This document shows positions 1 through 7,666 of a stretch of 14,279 nucleotides of DNA, one piece after another. The notes under the pieces are model-generated. The model was not told the origin of the DNA. It saw only the letters and a program-made list of their open reading frames with translations, and made no database searches. The translations under genes and the position numbers were made by a program. The stretch comes from Kiritimatiellia bacterium (GTDB taxonomy: Bacteria; Verrucomicrobiota; Kiritimatiellia; RFP12; UBA1067): assembly GCA_900767325.1 (NCBI GenBank), contig CAAFYT010000021.1, positions 1 through 14,279 of the forward strand, written 5' to 3'. How positions within the stretch are numbered: the first letter of the stretch is position 1; every line of letters begins with the position of its first letter.

Positions 1-153
1 CCATTTATAGGATTACGGATAAATTATATCATAACCGGCGGCGCACTGCAACGGGAAATGCTGATTTTATCGAGGATGAAGCGCGGCGTCAGCACCGACG
101 TTCACGTGGTAACTGGCAAAGTCGGGCCGGACGATCTGATTTATGTGGGCTAA
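1..153 (+). CDS. Possible 3' end of an upstream gene, unrecognised
   Basis: Frame 1 is open from the window edge to a TAA at 151-153, giving about 50 residues ending in VGPDDLIYVG. I do not recognise the family. The second half uses GC-rich third positions like the neighbouring genes, while the first 35 bases are AT-rich. Either this is the C-terminus of a gene that starts outside the window, or the open frame is chance. If it is real, its stop codon abuts the promoter of the next gene with no room for a terminator. Internal ATG codons at 58 and 76 would give only very short peptides. Confidence 0.35.
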   Translation, partial: PFIGLRINYIITGGALQREMLILSRMKRGVSTDVHVVTGKVGPDDLIYVG

Positions 154-168
154 AATATGGTATAATAT
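154..168 (+). promoter_or_regulatory. Extended -10 promoter giving a near-leaderless transcript
   Basis: AATATGGTATAATAT contains a perfect TATAAT (161-166) preceded by TG one base upstream, the extended -10 arrangement. No TTGACA-like -35 is visible 16-18 bases upstream. The ATG of the next gene begins at 178, leaving 11 bases after the -10 hexamer. Transcription normally starts about 7 bases past the hexamer, so the leader would be about 5 nt or less and could not hold a Shine-Dalgarno site. The same 15-mer, differing only at its N position, stands before hisS at 8909-8923. Confidence 0.75.
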
Positions 169-177
169 GGGGCATCT

Positions 178-924
178 ATGAAGAAAATCTGTGTCCTGTT
201 CCTGCTGGCAACACTCGTTGGATCCGTTTCGGCGAGTTGGTATTGGCCGTTCGAGTCCGATGACGAGGAGGTCAAGGTGCCGCGACTTTCGGAGCTCATG
301 GAACCGGCGTCATTGCTGATCGACGAGGCATCTGATCTGGCGGAAGATGGCCAGGCCACGGAGGCGGTCGCGAAGTACCGCGCCGCGCTGGTCGAACTCG
401 ACCGAATCGAGGCGGAGAACCGAGCGCGCGCGAAGAGTCCCGAGTTCGCGACGCTCCGCAACAAGCGGGCCTATGTGAACGCGGCGATCGATTCGCTTCT
501 GATGGGGCAGGTGAGGTCGAACGCCAAGGTCGTGTCCGTTACGGATACGACGGAGCTGGAGAGGAAATTGGCGAAGGAGAGGAGCGAGAGTCGGCGTGAA
601 ACGGCGATGCGGCTGATCGAGCAAGGCGATTTCATCGCGTCGGACAGGGTGATCGGGGAGATCCTTTCCGAGAATCCGACGAGCGCCATGGCGCTGAACC
701 TCAAGGCGGCGCTGGAGACTCGCAGGGGGCGCTTCGCCGAGGCGCAGGCGGCGCTGAACAAGGCGATTGAAACGAACGGGCGCAGTTATTTCGCCTATTA
801 CAACATGGCCGAGCTCGTTCTCATGATGAATGCGGAGGACAAGGCGAAGGCGCGGTACTACTACGAGACCGGCCGAACCTACGGCGGACCGGTTGATCTG
901 AAGCTGGAGGCGTTGTTCCGGTGA
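178..924 (+). CDS. Secreted TPR-type repeat protein
   Basis: This is a 248-residue protein with a clear Sec signal peptide: KK at residues 2-3, a hydrophobic core at 4-16, and likely cleavage after VSA (residue 19). The mature protein starts SWYWPF and runs into an acidic stretch. Helical repeats of TPR type occur at about 43-80 (DEASDLAEDGQATEAVAKYRAA) and again at 140-205, where a GDFIASDRVIGEIL helix pair is followed by GRFAEAQAALNKAIETN. A charged, probably coiled segment lies at about 122-142. There is no lipobox, so it is probably periplasmic or surface-bound by protein contact. TPRs are protein-interaction scaffolds and the partner is unknown. It is first in the block, directly behind a strong promoter, and its stop overlaps the start of the LolA-like gene. 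Function beyond scaffolding is not evident. Confidence 0.85.
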   Translation: MKKICVLFLLATLVGSVSASWYWPFESDDEEVKVPRLSELMEPASLLIDEASDLAEDGQATEAVAKYRAALVELDRIEAENRARAKSPEFATLRNKRAYVNAAIDSLLMGQVRSNAKVVSVTDTTELERKLAKERSESRRETAMRLIEQGDFIASDRVIGEILSENPTSAMALNLKAALETRRGRFAEAQAALNKAIETNGRSYFAYYNMAELVLMMNAEDKAKARYYYETGRTYGGPVDLKLEALFR

Positions 925-1496
925 TCCTTGGCGCGACAGCCCTGATGCTGGCGTTGGTCGCCGGTGACGCGCCCGCGCTGTTCGGCGAGGCGGCGTCGGC
1001 GCGCGAGCTGATCGAGGGCTGCCGCACGATGATCCCCGCGAACGTGGAGCTGTCGGGGCGGATCGTCATGCGCAATCGGAAGGGAATCCCGCTGGCCGAA
1101 TACGATTATGTGCTGAAGCGGACGAATGGCCAGACGGAGCTGAACCTCGATCGGGAGGCGTTGGAGAAGACGGACGTGACATGGAGCGACATCACGCTCG
1201 ACTATCTCTGGTGGGATGATTTCGCCTACGATGCCGCGCGCGAGGGCGAATCGGTGCATGGCCAGACATGCGCGGTGATCGTGATGAGGAAGGGCGATCG
1301 CCAGGTGCGCGTCTGGATCGATCGCAAGACGGGAGCGCTGATGCAGGCGGAGGAATTCCGGGGCGAGGAGCCGATTCGCCGGCTGTGGGGAACCCGGATC
1401 AGGAAATTTGGTGAGCGCTGGATGGCGAACGTCCTCGAAGTCGAGAGCGTCGGCTCCGGCCACCGGACAAAAATAACAGTGGAGGAAATGAAATGA
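921..1496 (+). CDS. Outer-membrane lipoprotein-sorting (LolA-like) protein
   Basis: This 191-residue protein starts at GTG 921, overlapping the previous stop as GTGA, which points to translational coupling. A short hydrophobic N-terminus (residues 1-15) may be a signal peptide. The remainder reads as a beta-rich LolA/LolB-like fold of the group usually named outer membrane lipoprotein-sorting protein. It has alternating strands (VELSGRIVMRNRKG), an ITLDYLWW motif at 91-98, VWIDRKTGALMQAE at 131-144 and a closing HRTKITVEEMK strand. Family members are thought to bind a lipid or acyl chain in a half-barrel and act in the periplasm, but the cargo of this subgroup is not established. The next gene encodes an AsmA-like protein, another envelope lipid-related fold, which suits a shared envelope role. 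The family call rests on motif recognition by eye. Confidence 0.7.
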   Translation: MILGATALMLALVAGDAPALFGEAASARELIEGCRTMIPANVELSGRIVMRNRKGIPLAEYDYVLKRTNGQTELNLDREALEKTDVTWSDITLDYLWWDDFAYDAAREGESVHGQTCAVIVMRKGDRQVRVWIDRKTGALMQAEEFRGEEPIRRLWGTRIRKFGERWMANVLEVESVGSGHRTKITVEEMK

Positions 1497-2521
1497 AGAA
1501 GATGATCAAGTTCGTATTCAAGCTGGCCATTTGGCTTGTCGTGATCGCGTTGGCGCTCGTGCTGACGATTCCGCTCTGGTTCGGCCCTGTGGTCAGGAGC
1601 GTGGCGAATGCGGTGGTGCCGGGCAAGATCGACGCGGCGTTCAACATCGGGCATCTTTCGCTCAATCCCTATACGGGGCGCTTTGAATTGGGCGAGCTCA
1701 CGGTCGCGAACCCCAATGGTCACACGTACTCCGAGAAGCTGGCGGTGTCGGTCGGCACGGTGGCGTTCGATCTTGGGATGAGCACGCTTCCCGATGACGT
1801 CGTTCACATCGAGGAGATCACGATCGCCGATGTGGGTATCGCGCTTGTCAAGGACGAGGCCGGTGTGCTGAATTTCGATCAGCTCCAGTACAACGTGGCG
1901 GGTGGGCGCGAAAAGTTCGAGACGGCGCAGGCGGAGCAGGCGAAGGCCAGGGCCGCTCAGGAGCCCCGGCCGGCCGAAGCCAAGCCCCAGCCGGAGAAGA
2001 AGCCCGAGGCGGCGCAGCCGGCGCAGGAGAAGCCGGCGAAGGAGAAGAAGTTCGTCATCGATCGTCTGTCTCTCACCGGGCTCAAGATCAAGATCGGGAT
2101 GGTTCCGATCATGCTGCCGCCGCTCGTGCTGAACGACATCGGCAAGAAGAGCAACGGCGCGACGCTCGAGGATGTCTACGATCAGGTCGTGGCGGCGGTG
2201 ATGCAGTCGATCGGTGCGATTGGCGATGGCGCCAAGGCGCTGACCGAATTCGCGCTTTCCGGCGCATCGCAGGCGGCGGAGCAGGCGAACCAGGCGGCTC
2301 GGCAGGCGGCGGAGCAGGCGAGTCAGGCGGCTCGGCAGGCGACGGAGCGGCTTTCGGGCGCGGCCGGCAAGGCGACGGAATCCGTTTCGGGCGCGGCCGG
2401 CAAGGCGGCGGAATCCGTTTCGGGTGCGGCCGACACGGCGACCAAGGCCGTCTCGGGCGTGCTCGATGGCGCAACGGACGGCGCGAACAAGGCGTTGGAG
2501 TCGTTCAAGAAACTCTGGTAA
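1493..2521 (+). CDS. AsmA-like membrane-anchored protein with 11-residue repeat tail
   Basis: This is a 342-residue protein. A single N-terminal membrane segment (about residues 8-32) is followed by an AsmA/DUF748-like region: FNIGHLSLNPYTGRFELGEL, then VHIEEITIADVGIAL and GVLNFDQL. A Glu/Pro/Lys/Ala-rich linker spans about 144-186. A second short domain, 187-245, carries IDRLSLTGLKIKIG and LNDIGKKSNGATLEDV, also typical of AsmA-like proteins. The last 77 residues before the end (261-337) are seven 11-residue repeats rich in Ala, Glu, Gln and Ser, expected to form a long amphipathic helix. AsmA-family proteins span the periplasm and are linked to lipid transport and envelope assembly, but most are far longer, so this is a minimal version. 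The start is fixed by GGAGGA at 1481-1486 and an ATGA overlap with the upstream gene. Confidence 0.7.
   Translation: MKKMIKFVFKLAIWLVVIALALVLTIPLWFGPVVRSVANAVVPGKIDAAFNIGHLSLNPYTGRFELGELTVANPNGHTYSEKLAVSVGTVAFDLGMSTLPDDVVHIEEITIADVGIALVKDEAGVLNFDQLQYNVAGGREKFETAQAEQAKARAAQEPRPAEAKPQPEKKPEAAQPAQEKPAKEKKFVIDRLSLTGLKIKIGMVPIMLPPLVLNDIGKKSNGATLEDVYDQVVAAVMQSIGAIGDGAKALTEFALSGASQAAEQANQAARQAAEQASQAARQATERLSGAAGKATESVSGAAGKAAESVSGAADTATKAVSGVLDGATDGANKALESFKKLW
2273..2503 (+). repeat. Seven 33-bp (11-codon) tandem repeats inside the AsmA-like gene
   Basis: Seven consecutive in-frame units of 33 bp encode AAEQANQAARQ, AAEQASQAARQ, ATERLSGAAGK, ATESVSGAAGK, AAESVSGAADT, ATKAVSGVLDG and ATDGANKALES. 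Units 1 and 2 differ at 2 of 33 bases, units 3 and 4 at 5, and units 4 and 5 at 4. This indicates recent duplication in two sub-families, with older, diverged copies at the end. The period of 11 matches known amphipathic 11-mer helices, as in apolipoproteins, synuclein and group 3 LEA proteins, which often lie on lipid surfaces. Confidence 0.85.
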
Positions 2522-2575
2522 GCGCGCCTGGAGCGCGGAGATAAGTCAGGAATCAGGTGAGCAGGATCGGAACAT

Positions 2576-5044
2576 ATGGAAAAGAAGTCTACGCGGAAGA
2601 GGGTTGATCATCGGGTCGAGATGACGGTCGAGGGACTCAAGGAGGACTTCGCCTGGCATCTGCGCTATTCGTTGGCGAAGGGGGATTCGCGCGCCACCGA
2701 GCGCGATCAGTACACGGCGTTTGCCAACGCCGTGCGCGATCGCATCGTGGAGCGCTGGATCTCGACGCAGGAGGAGTACTCGCGCCAGAACACGAAGCGC
2801 GTGTACTACATGTCGCTTGAATTCCTGATCGGGCGATTGCTCGGCAACAACGTGATCAACCTCAAGGCGGACCAGATCTGCCGCGATGCGCTCAAGGACT
2901 TCGGCATCGACTGGAACTCCCTGCGCGACTACGAGACCGATGCCGGTCTCGGCAACGGCGGTCTCGGTCGTCTCGCCGCCTGCTACCTCGATTCGATGTC
3001 CACTTTGGATATCGCGGGCATGGGCTACGGCCTGCGCTACGACTACGGCATCTTCCGCCAGAAGATCGTCAATGGCGGACAGGTCGAGGAGCCCGACCAC
3101 TGGCTCAAGAACGGCTATCCCTGGGAGATGGCGCGTCCCGAGTATTCGCAGCACGTCCACTTCGGCGGGCATGTGGAGTGCCACACGCAGGGCAAGCGCC
3201 AGCGGTGGTACTGGGTTCCGGCGGAGACCGTGGAAGGCGTTCCCTACGATCTGCCGATCGTCGGCTACTGCAATGCGGTCAACTCCCTGCGCCTGTGGAG
3301 CGCCAAGGCGGTCGACGACTTCGATCTCGCCGACTTCAACAATGGCTCGTACGTGGAGGCGGTGGAGACGAAGGTGCTCGCCGAGAACCTCACGAAGGTG
3401 CTCTATCCGAATGACAACACGATGGCCGGCAAGGAGCTGCGTCTGCGTCAGCAGTACTTCTTCGTGTCGTGCTCGCTGAAGGACATCCTGCGCCGCTACA
3501 AGATGACGAACGAAGGGTTCGAGGCGCTGCCGGACAAGGTGTTCATCCAGCTCAACGACACGCACCCGACGCTGGTGATCCCCGAGCTGATGCGCATTCT
3601 GGTCGACATGGAGGGGCTGGATTGGGACAAGGCGTGGGATCTCACGCGTCGTGCGACCGGCTACACCAACCATACGATCCTGCGCGAGGCCCTCGAGCGC
3701 TGGCCGGTGCAGATGATGGAACGTCTCCTGCCGCGCCACCTGCAGATCATCTACGAGATCAACGGGCGCTTTCTGCAGGAGATCTCGTCGCTCTATCCGG
3801 GCGACATCAACCGGCTGCAGCGCATGTCGCTCATCGACGAAACGGGCGAGCGCTATGTGCGGATGGCGAATCTCTGCCTGGTCGGCACGTCGTCGGTGAA
3901 CGGCGTGGCCGAACTCCATACGCAGATCCTGAAGGATTCGCTCTTCCGGGATTTCTACGAGATCTGGCCGCAGAAGTTCCACAACGTCACCAACGGCATC
4001 ACGCCGCGGCGCTGGTTGCTCAAGGCCAATCCGATGCTCTCGCAGCTGATCAGCGAATCGATCGGCACCTCCTGGATCACCCATCTCGACGAGCTCAGGA
4101 AGCTCGAGGCCTTCCGCGGCGATGCGAACTTCCTGTCGGCGCTCGGCAAGATCAAGCGCTCCAACAAGGGCCAGTTCTCCGACTGGGTGATGCGTTCGCA
4201 GGGCGTACGGCTCGACCCCACGGCGATCTTCGACGTGCAGGTCAAGCGCCTCCACGAGTACAAGCGCCAGCTGATGCTGGCCATCTACATCATCATGTTC
4301 TACAACCGCCTGCTGCACAACCCGAAGTACGATCCGTGTCCGCGGTCGTTCATCTTCGCGGCGAAGGCGGCGCCGGGCTATTATCTGGCGAAGCTGATCA
4401 TCCGTCTCATCCACGGCATCGCCGGCGTGGTGAACGCGAACCCGAAGACGCGCGGCAAGCTGTCGGTGGCGTTCCTGCCGGATTACCGCGTGTCGCTCGC
4501 CGAGAAGATCATGCCGGCGTCGGAGGTCTCCGAGCAGATCTCCCTCGCGGGCATGGAGGCCTCCGGCACGGGCAACATGAAGTTCATGATGAACGGCGCG
4601 CTCACGCTTGGAACCTACGACGGCGCGAACGTCGAGATCAATCAGGAGGTCGGCGACGACAACATGTTCCTCTTCGGCATGCGTACGGAGGACGTGGCGA
4701 AGAAACGTCCGACTTATGTGTCGCGCGACTACTACAGGAAGGATCCCGAGATCCGCGAGGCGCTGGACATGATCCGTCAGAACGTCTTCTCCCTGCTCGA
4801 ACCGGGGCTCTTCGAGCCGATTCTCCGCAATCTGCTCGACTACAACGACTACTACATGCTGCTGGCCGATCTGCGCAGCTACTCCGACGCGCAGGAGCGC
4901 ATCGACGCGGCCTATCGCGACCAGAGGCATTGGAACGCGATGTCGCTCGTCAACATCGCGCGCTCCGGGCGCTTCTCGTCCGATCGCGCGGTCCTGGAGT
5001 ACGCGAAGAACATCTGGCACGTGGAGCCGGTCAAGTTCTCCTGA
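2576..5044 (+). CDS. glgP: Glycogen/starch/maltodextrin phosphorylase
   Basis: This 822-residue, full-length GT35 phosphorylase releases glucose-1-phosphate from the non-reducing ends of alpha-1,4-glucans using inorganic phosphate and pyridoxal phosphate, in the cytosol. Recognisable blocks in order are YYMSLEFLIGRLLGN, DAGLGNGGLGRLAACYLDSM, the LYPNDNTMAGKELRLRQQYFF region, IQLNDTHPTLVIPELMRIL, the FLPDYRVSLAEKIMPASEVSEQIS region, and the cofactor signature ASGTGNMKF with PLP lysine K669. All key blocks are intact. It follows the AsmA-like gene by 54 bp with no convincing terminator or new promoter, and a modest AGGA lies at 2563-2566. It therefore probably belongs to the same transcript. 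No other glycogen gene is in the window. Preference among glycogen, starch and maltodextrin cannot be read from the sequence. Confidence 0.96.
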   Translation: MEKKSTRKRVDHRVEMTVEGLKEDFAWHLRYSLAKGDSRATERDQYTAFANAVRDRIVERWISTQEEYSRQNTKRVYYMSLEFLIGRLLGNNVINLKADQICRDALKDFGIDWNSLRDYETDAGLGNGGLGRLAACYLDSMSTLDIAGMGYGLRYDYGIFRQKIVNGGQVEEPDHWLKNGYPWEMARPEYSQHVHFGGHVECHTQGKRQRWYWVPAETVEGVPYDLPIVGYCNAVNSLRLWSAKAVDDFDLADFNNGSYVEAVETKVLAENLTKVLYPNDNTMAGKELRLRQQYFFVSCSLKDILRRYKMTNEGFEALPDKVFIQLNDTHPTLVIPELMRILVDMEGLDWDKAWDLTRRATGYTNHTILREALERWPVQMMERLLPRHLQIIYEINGRFLQEISSLYPGDINRLQRMSLIDETGERYVRMANLCLVGTSSVNGVAELHTQILKDSLFRDFYEIWPQKFHNVTNGITPRRWLLKANPMLSQLISESIGTSWITHLDELRKLEAFRGDANFLSALGKIKRSNKGQFSDWVMRSQGVRLDPTAIFDVQVKRLHEYKRQLMLAIYIIMFYNRLLHNPKYDPCPRSFIFAAKAAPGYYLAKLIIRLIHGIAGVVNANPKTRGKLSVAFLPDYRVSLAEKIMPASEVSEQISLAGMEASGTGNMKFMMNGALTLGTYDGANVEINQEVGDDNMFLFGMRTEDVAKKRPTYVSRDYYRKDPEIREALDMIRQNVFSLLEPGLFEPILRNLLDYNDYYMLLADLRSYSDAQERIDAAYRDQRHWNAMSLVNIARSGRFSSDRAVLEYAKNIWHVEPVKFS

Positions 5045-5060
5045 AAGGGTGGTGGCGAAG

Positions 5061-6776
5061 ATGAAGTGGACGAAGTCATTCATTCAGACGTTGCGCGAAG
5101 ATCCGGGTGACGCCGAGATCGATTCGCACAAGCTGATGGTCCGGGCCGGCCTCATGAAGAAGGTGGCGGGCGGGCTCTACACCTATCTGCCGCTGGGAAT
5201 GCGCGTGCTGAACAAGGTGCAGCGCATCGTCCGCGAGGAGATGGACCGCGCGGGCGCCCAGGAGATCGTGATGCCGATCCTGCAGCCGGCCGAGCTCTGG
5301 AAGACCTCCGGCCGGTGGGATTCGATGGGTCCCGGCATGTTCCGGCTGCGCGATCGTGCGACGCACGACTATGCGCTCTCGCCGACCGCCGAGGAGCTGG
5401 TGACCGAGATGGCGAAGGGGTTGATCAGCTCCTACCGGCAGCTGCCGGTCACCGTCTACCAGGTCCAATGGAAGTTCCGCGATGAGATCCGTCCGCGCTT
5501 CGGCCTGATGCGCTCCAAGGAGTTTCTGATGAAGGACGCGTATTCCTTCGATACGTCTCTGGAGGCGGCCGACAGGAGCTATCAGGCGATGTTCGAGGCC
5601 TACAGGCGGATCTTCGACCGGTGTGGACTCAAGGCCTATCCCGTCGAGGCCGACACGGGGGACATCGGCGGCAAGTCCAGTCACGAGTTCCACGTGCTGG
5701 CCGATGCCGGCGAGGATGGCATCGCCTTCTGCGACGGCTGCGGCTACGCGGCCAATCTGGAGAAGGCGGAGCGCCGGGTCGAACCCTGCGCGGATGCGCC
5801 GTGCGGGCCGATGGAGACGATCGCCACGCCGAACGCCAAGACCATCGAGCAGGTCGCGAAGTTCATGGGCGTTCCCGGCTCGGCGTTCGTCAAGTCGCTC
5901 GTCTACAATGCGGACGGCAAGCCGGTGATGGTCTGCGTCGAGGGCGATCGCGACGTCAACGAGATCAAGCTGCGGCATTTCCTCGGAGCGAAGAAGGTGG
6001 AGCTCGCCGATTCCGAAATGGTGCTCAAGGCGTCTGGCGCGAATGCGGGTTCGGTCGGGCCCGTCAAGCCGGCGGATGCGGCGCTGCGCATCGTGGCCGA
6101 TTTCGCGCTGAAGGGCGCGAAGGGGCGCATCGTCGGTGCCAACCGAGACGACTTCCACATCAAGAACGTCGATCTGTCCCGCGATACGTCGATTCGCGAG
6201 GGGGATTTCGCCGATCTGACGATCGTCCGGGATGGCGACATCTGCGCGAAGTGCGGCAAGCGGATGGTCATCCGGCGCGGCATCGAGGTCGGGCACGTCT
6301 TCAAGCTCGGCACCAAGTACACGACGGCCTTCAAAGCGGTCTACAAGACCGACGATCTCAAGGAGCAGGTGATGGTGATGGGGTGCTACGGCATCGGCGT
6401 CAGCCGGACCCTGCAGGCCGTGATCGAGCAAAGTCACGATGCGAACGGCATCGTCTGGCCGGCGTCGGTTGCGCCGTACCAGGTGGTCATCGAGAATCTC
6501 GATCCCGCCAATGCCGAAGTCACCGAGGTCGCCGACGGGCTCGAGGTCGCGCTGGAGGCGGAGGGCCTCGATGTGATCGTCGACGATCGCGAGGAACGGC
6601 CCGGCGTCAAGTTCAAGGATGCCGATCTCATCGGCTTCCCGGTGCGCGTCGTGGTCGGGGCGAAGGGGCTGGCCAACGGGGGCGTCGAGGTGAAGCGCCG
6701 CGACGAGGACAAGGCGGAGACCCGCATCGTGCCGGTCGCCGAGGCGAAGGCCGCGATCCGGGCGGCGCTGGCATGA
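5061..6776 (+). CDS. proS: Prolyl-tRNA synthetase, bacterial type with editing insertion
   Basis: A 571-residue class II synthetase that charges tRNA-Pro. The N-terminus MKWTKSFIQTLRED matches the family's usual beginning. Motif 2 lies at 139-163 (FRDEIRPRFGLMRSKEFLMKD). The inserted YbaK-like domain that removes mischarged alanine runs from about 224 to 390 and is introduced by CDGCGYAANLEKAERR. A second Cys pair, CAKCGKR, precedes GHVFKLGTKYT (401-411). Motif 3 is GCYGIGVSRTLQAVIEQ (431-447), and the anticodon-binding domain is about 460-571. I chose ATG 5061 over in-frame GTG 5049 for two reasons: it gives the canonical N-terminus, and purines at 5046-5052 are well placed for it, whereas 5049 overlaps that site. 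The stop overlaps the next start as ATGA. Confidence 0.96.
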   Translation: MKWTKSFIQTLREDPGDAEIDSHKLMVRAGLMKKVAGGLYTYLPLGMRVLNKVQRIVREEMDRAGAQEIVMPILQPAELWKTSGRWDSMGPGMFRLRDRATHDYALSPTAEELVTEMAKGLISSYRQLPVTVYQVQWKFRDEIRPRFGLMRSKEFLMKDAYSFDTSLEAADRSYQAMFEAYRRIFDRCGLKAYPVEADTGDIGGKSSHEFHVLADAGEDGIAFCDGCGYAANLEKAERRVEPCADAPCGPMETIATPNAKTIEQVAKFMGVPGSAFVKSLVYNADGKPVMVCVEGDRDVNEIKLRHFLGAKKVELADSEMVLKASGANAGSVGPVKPADAALRIVADFALKGAKGRIVGANRDDFHIKNVDLSRDTSIREGDFADLTIVRDGDICAKCGKRMVIRRGIEVGHVFKLGTKYTTAFKAVYKTDDLKEQVMVMGCYGIGVSRTLQAVIEQSHDANGIVWPASVAPYQVVIENLDPANAEVTEVADGLEVALEAEGLDVIVDDREERPGVKFKDADLIGFPVRVVVGAKGLANGGVEVKRRDEDKAETRIVPVAEAKAAIRAALA

Positions 6777-7666
6777 TCGTCGGCGCGCTCGTCTGCGCGG
6801 CGCTGCTGTCGTCGGCCAACGTGCCGGAGCCGCTTCGCGCGCGTACCTGCCGCCTCGTCTGGCAGGACGAATTCGAGGGTGAGGCGCTCGACGAGAGCAA
6901 GTGGAGCTACCGTACGAACTTCTGGGGCAGGAGCGCCGCATGGTTCGCACGGCCCGAGGATCGGGCGGTCGAGCTTCGCGAGGGTTGCGCGCATCTCCGG
7001 ATCGTCCGGCGCGCGGACGGGAGCTTCTGCTCGCCGCAGCTCCAGACGGGCGGGCTGTTGTGGGACGAACTGAACCCCGGGCAGGGCTTCGGCGTCGTCT
7101 GGCCGTTCAATCCCCGTGTCGCGCCGAAGTTCATGCACCGCTTCGGCTACTACGAATGCCGGGCGAAGCTGCAGAGCCGGAAGGGCTGGTGGACGGCGTT
7201 CTGGATGCAATCGCCCGCAAACGGCGCCACGCTCGATCCGCGGCGCAGCGGCGTCGAGTGCGACATCATGGAGTCGTTCGAGCCGGGCCGCTACATCGTC
7301 CACGCCTTTCACTACAACGGCTGCGGCAAGGAGTATCGCCGCTTCAACGCCCAGCGCGCGCCCTATACGCCGACGCCCGAAGGTGCGTTCAAGGTCAGCT
7401 ACCCGATCTCCACGAACGAATTCCATACCTTCGGCCTTCTTTGGGAGGAGGATGGCTACACCGTCTTCATCGACGGGCGACAGAGCGGCTACAAGGTCGG
7501 GCGCGAGGGCGATGAGGCCGTGTCCGAAACCGAGCAGTTCATCCTGATCTCCACGGAGCTGAAGGGCTTCCGTCAGAATGGACGCCCCGATCCGGAGGTC
7601 GAGGCCGCCTGGAGAGCGGGCGACGAATTCGTGGTCGACTGGGTGCGCGTGTACGATGTCGAGTAG
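6773..7666 (+). CDS. Glycoside hydrolase family 16 (endo-beta-glucanase type)
   Basis: A 297-residue GH16 enzyme, about the length of a single catalytic domain. It shows LVWQDEFEG (28-36), FGYYECRAKL (124-133) and GWWTAFWM (138-145). The active-site signature is ECDIME (162-167), with E162 as predicted nucleophile, D164 as assisting residue and E167 as acid/base. It has the beta-bulge spacing common in laminarinase- and carrageenase-like members. The C-terminus has FHTFGLLWEEDGYTVFIDG and ends DEFVVDWVRVYDV. A short hydrophobic N-terminus (1-16) without basic residues may be a weak signal peptide, so export is likely but not certain. GH16 enzymes cut beta-1,3/1,4-glucans or galactans, and the substrate cannot be decided here. 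The gene is coupled to proS upstream (ATGA overlap) and overlaps the MFS gene by 11 nt, suggesting linked polysaccharide cleavage and uptake. Confidence 0.88.
   Translation: MIVGALVCAALLSSANVPEPLRARTCRLVWQDEFEGEALDESKWSYRTNFWGRSAAWFARPEDRAVELREGCAHLRIVRRADGSFCSPQLQTGGLLWDELNPGQGFGVVWPFNPRVAPKFMHRFGYYECRAKLQSRKGWWTAFWMQSPANGATLDPRRSGVECDIMESFEPGRYIVHAFHYNGCGKEYRRFNAQRAPYTPTPEGAFKVSYPISTNEFHTFGLLWEEDGYTVFIDGRQSGYKVGREGDEAVSETEQFILISTELKGFRQNGRPDPEVEAAWRAGDEFVVDWVRVYDVE

Noticed and set aside
2523..2537. CGCGC-CTGGA-GCGCG inverted repeat after the AsmA-like gene as a terminator
   Set aside because: The stem is only five base pairs and no T run follows; such short GC repeats are expected by chance here.
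5049..5060. In-frame GTG start for proS four codons upstream
   Set aside because: It lies on top of the likely Shine-Dalgarno region, and the ATG at 5061 gives the usual family N-terminus.
2546..5083. Very long open frame on the minus strand across the whole of glgP
   Set aside because: It mirrors the codon pattern of the GC-rich glgP gene and encodes an Arg/His/Leu/Val/Asp-rich product without any recognisable domain. glgP is unmistakable on the other strand.
5076..6950. Long minus-strand open frame opposite proS
   Set aside because: Same composition artefact; proS motifs are complete on the + strand.
7578..7655. Upstream ATG for the MFS gene
   Set aside because: The added residues are polar, overlap the conserved GH16 C-terminus in another frame and do not match transporter N-termini.
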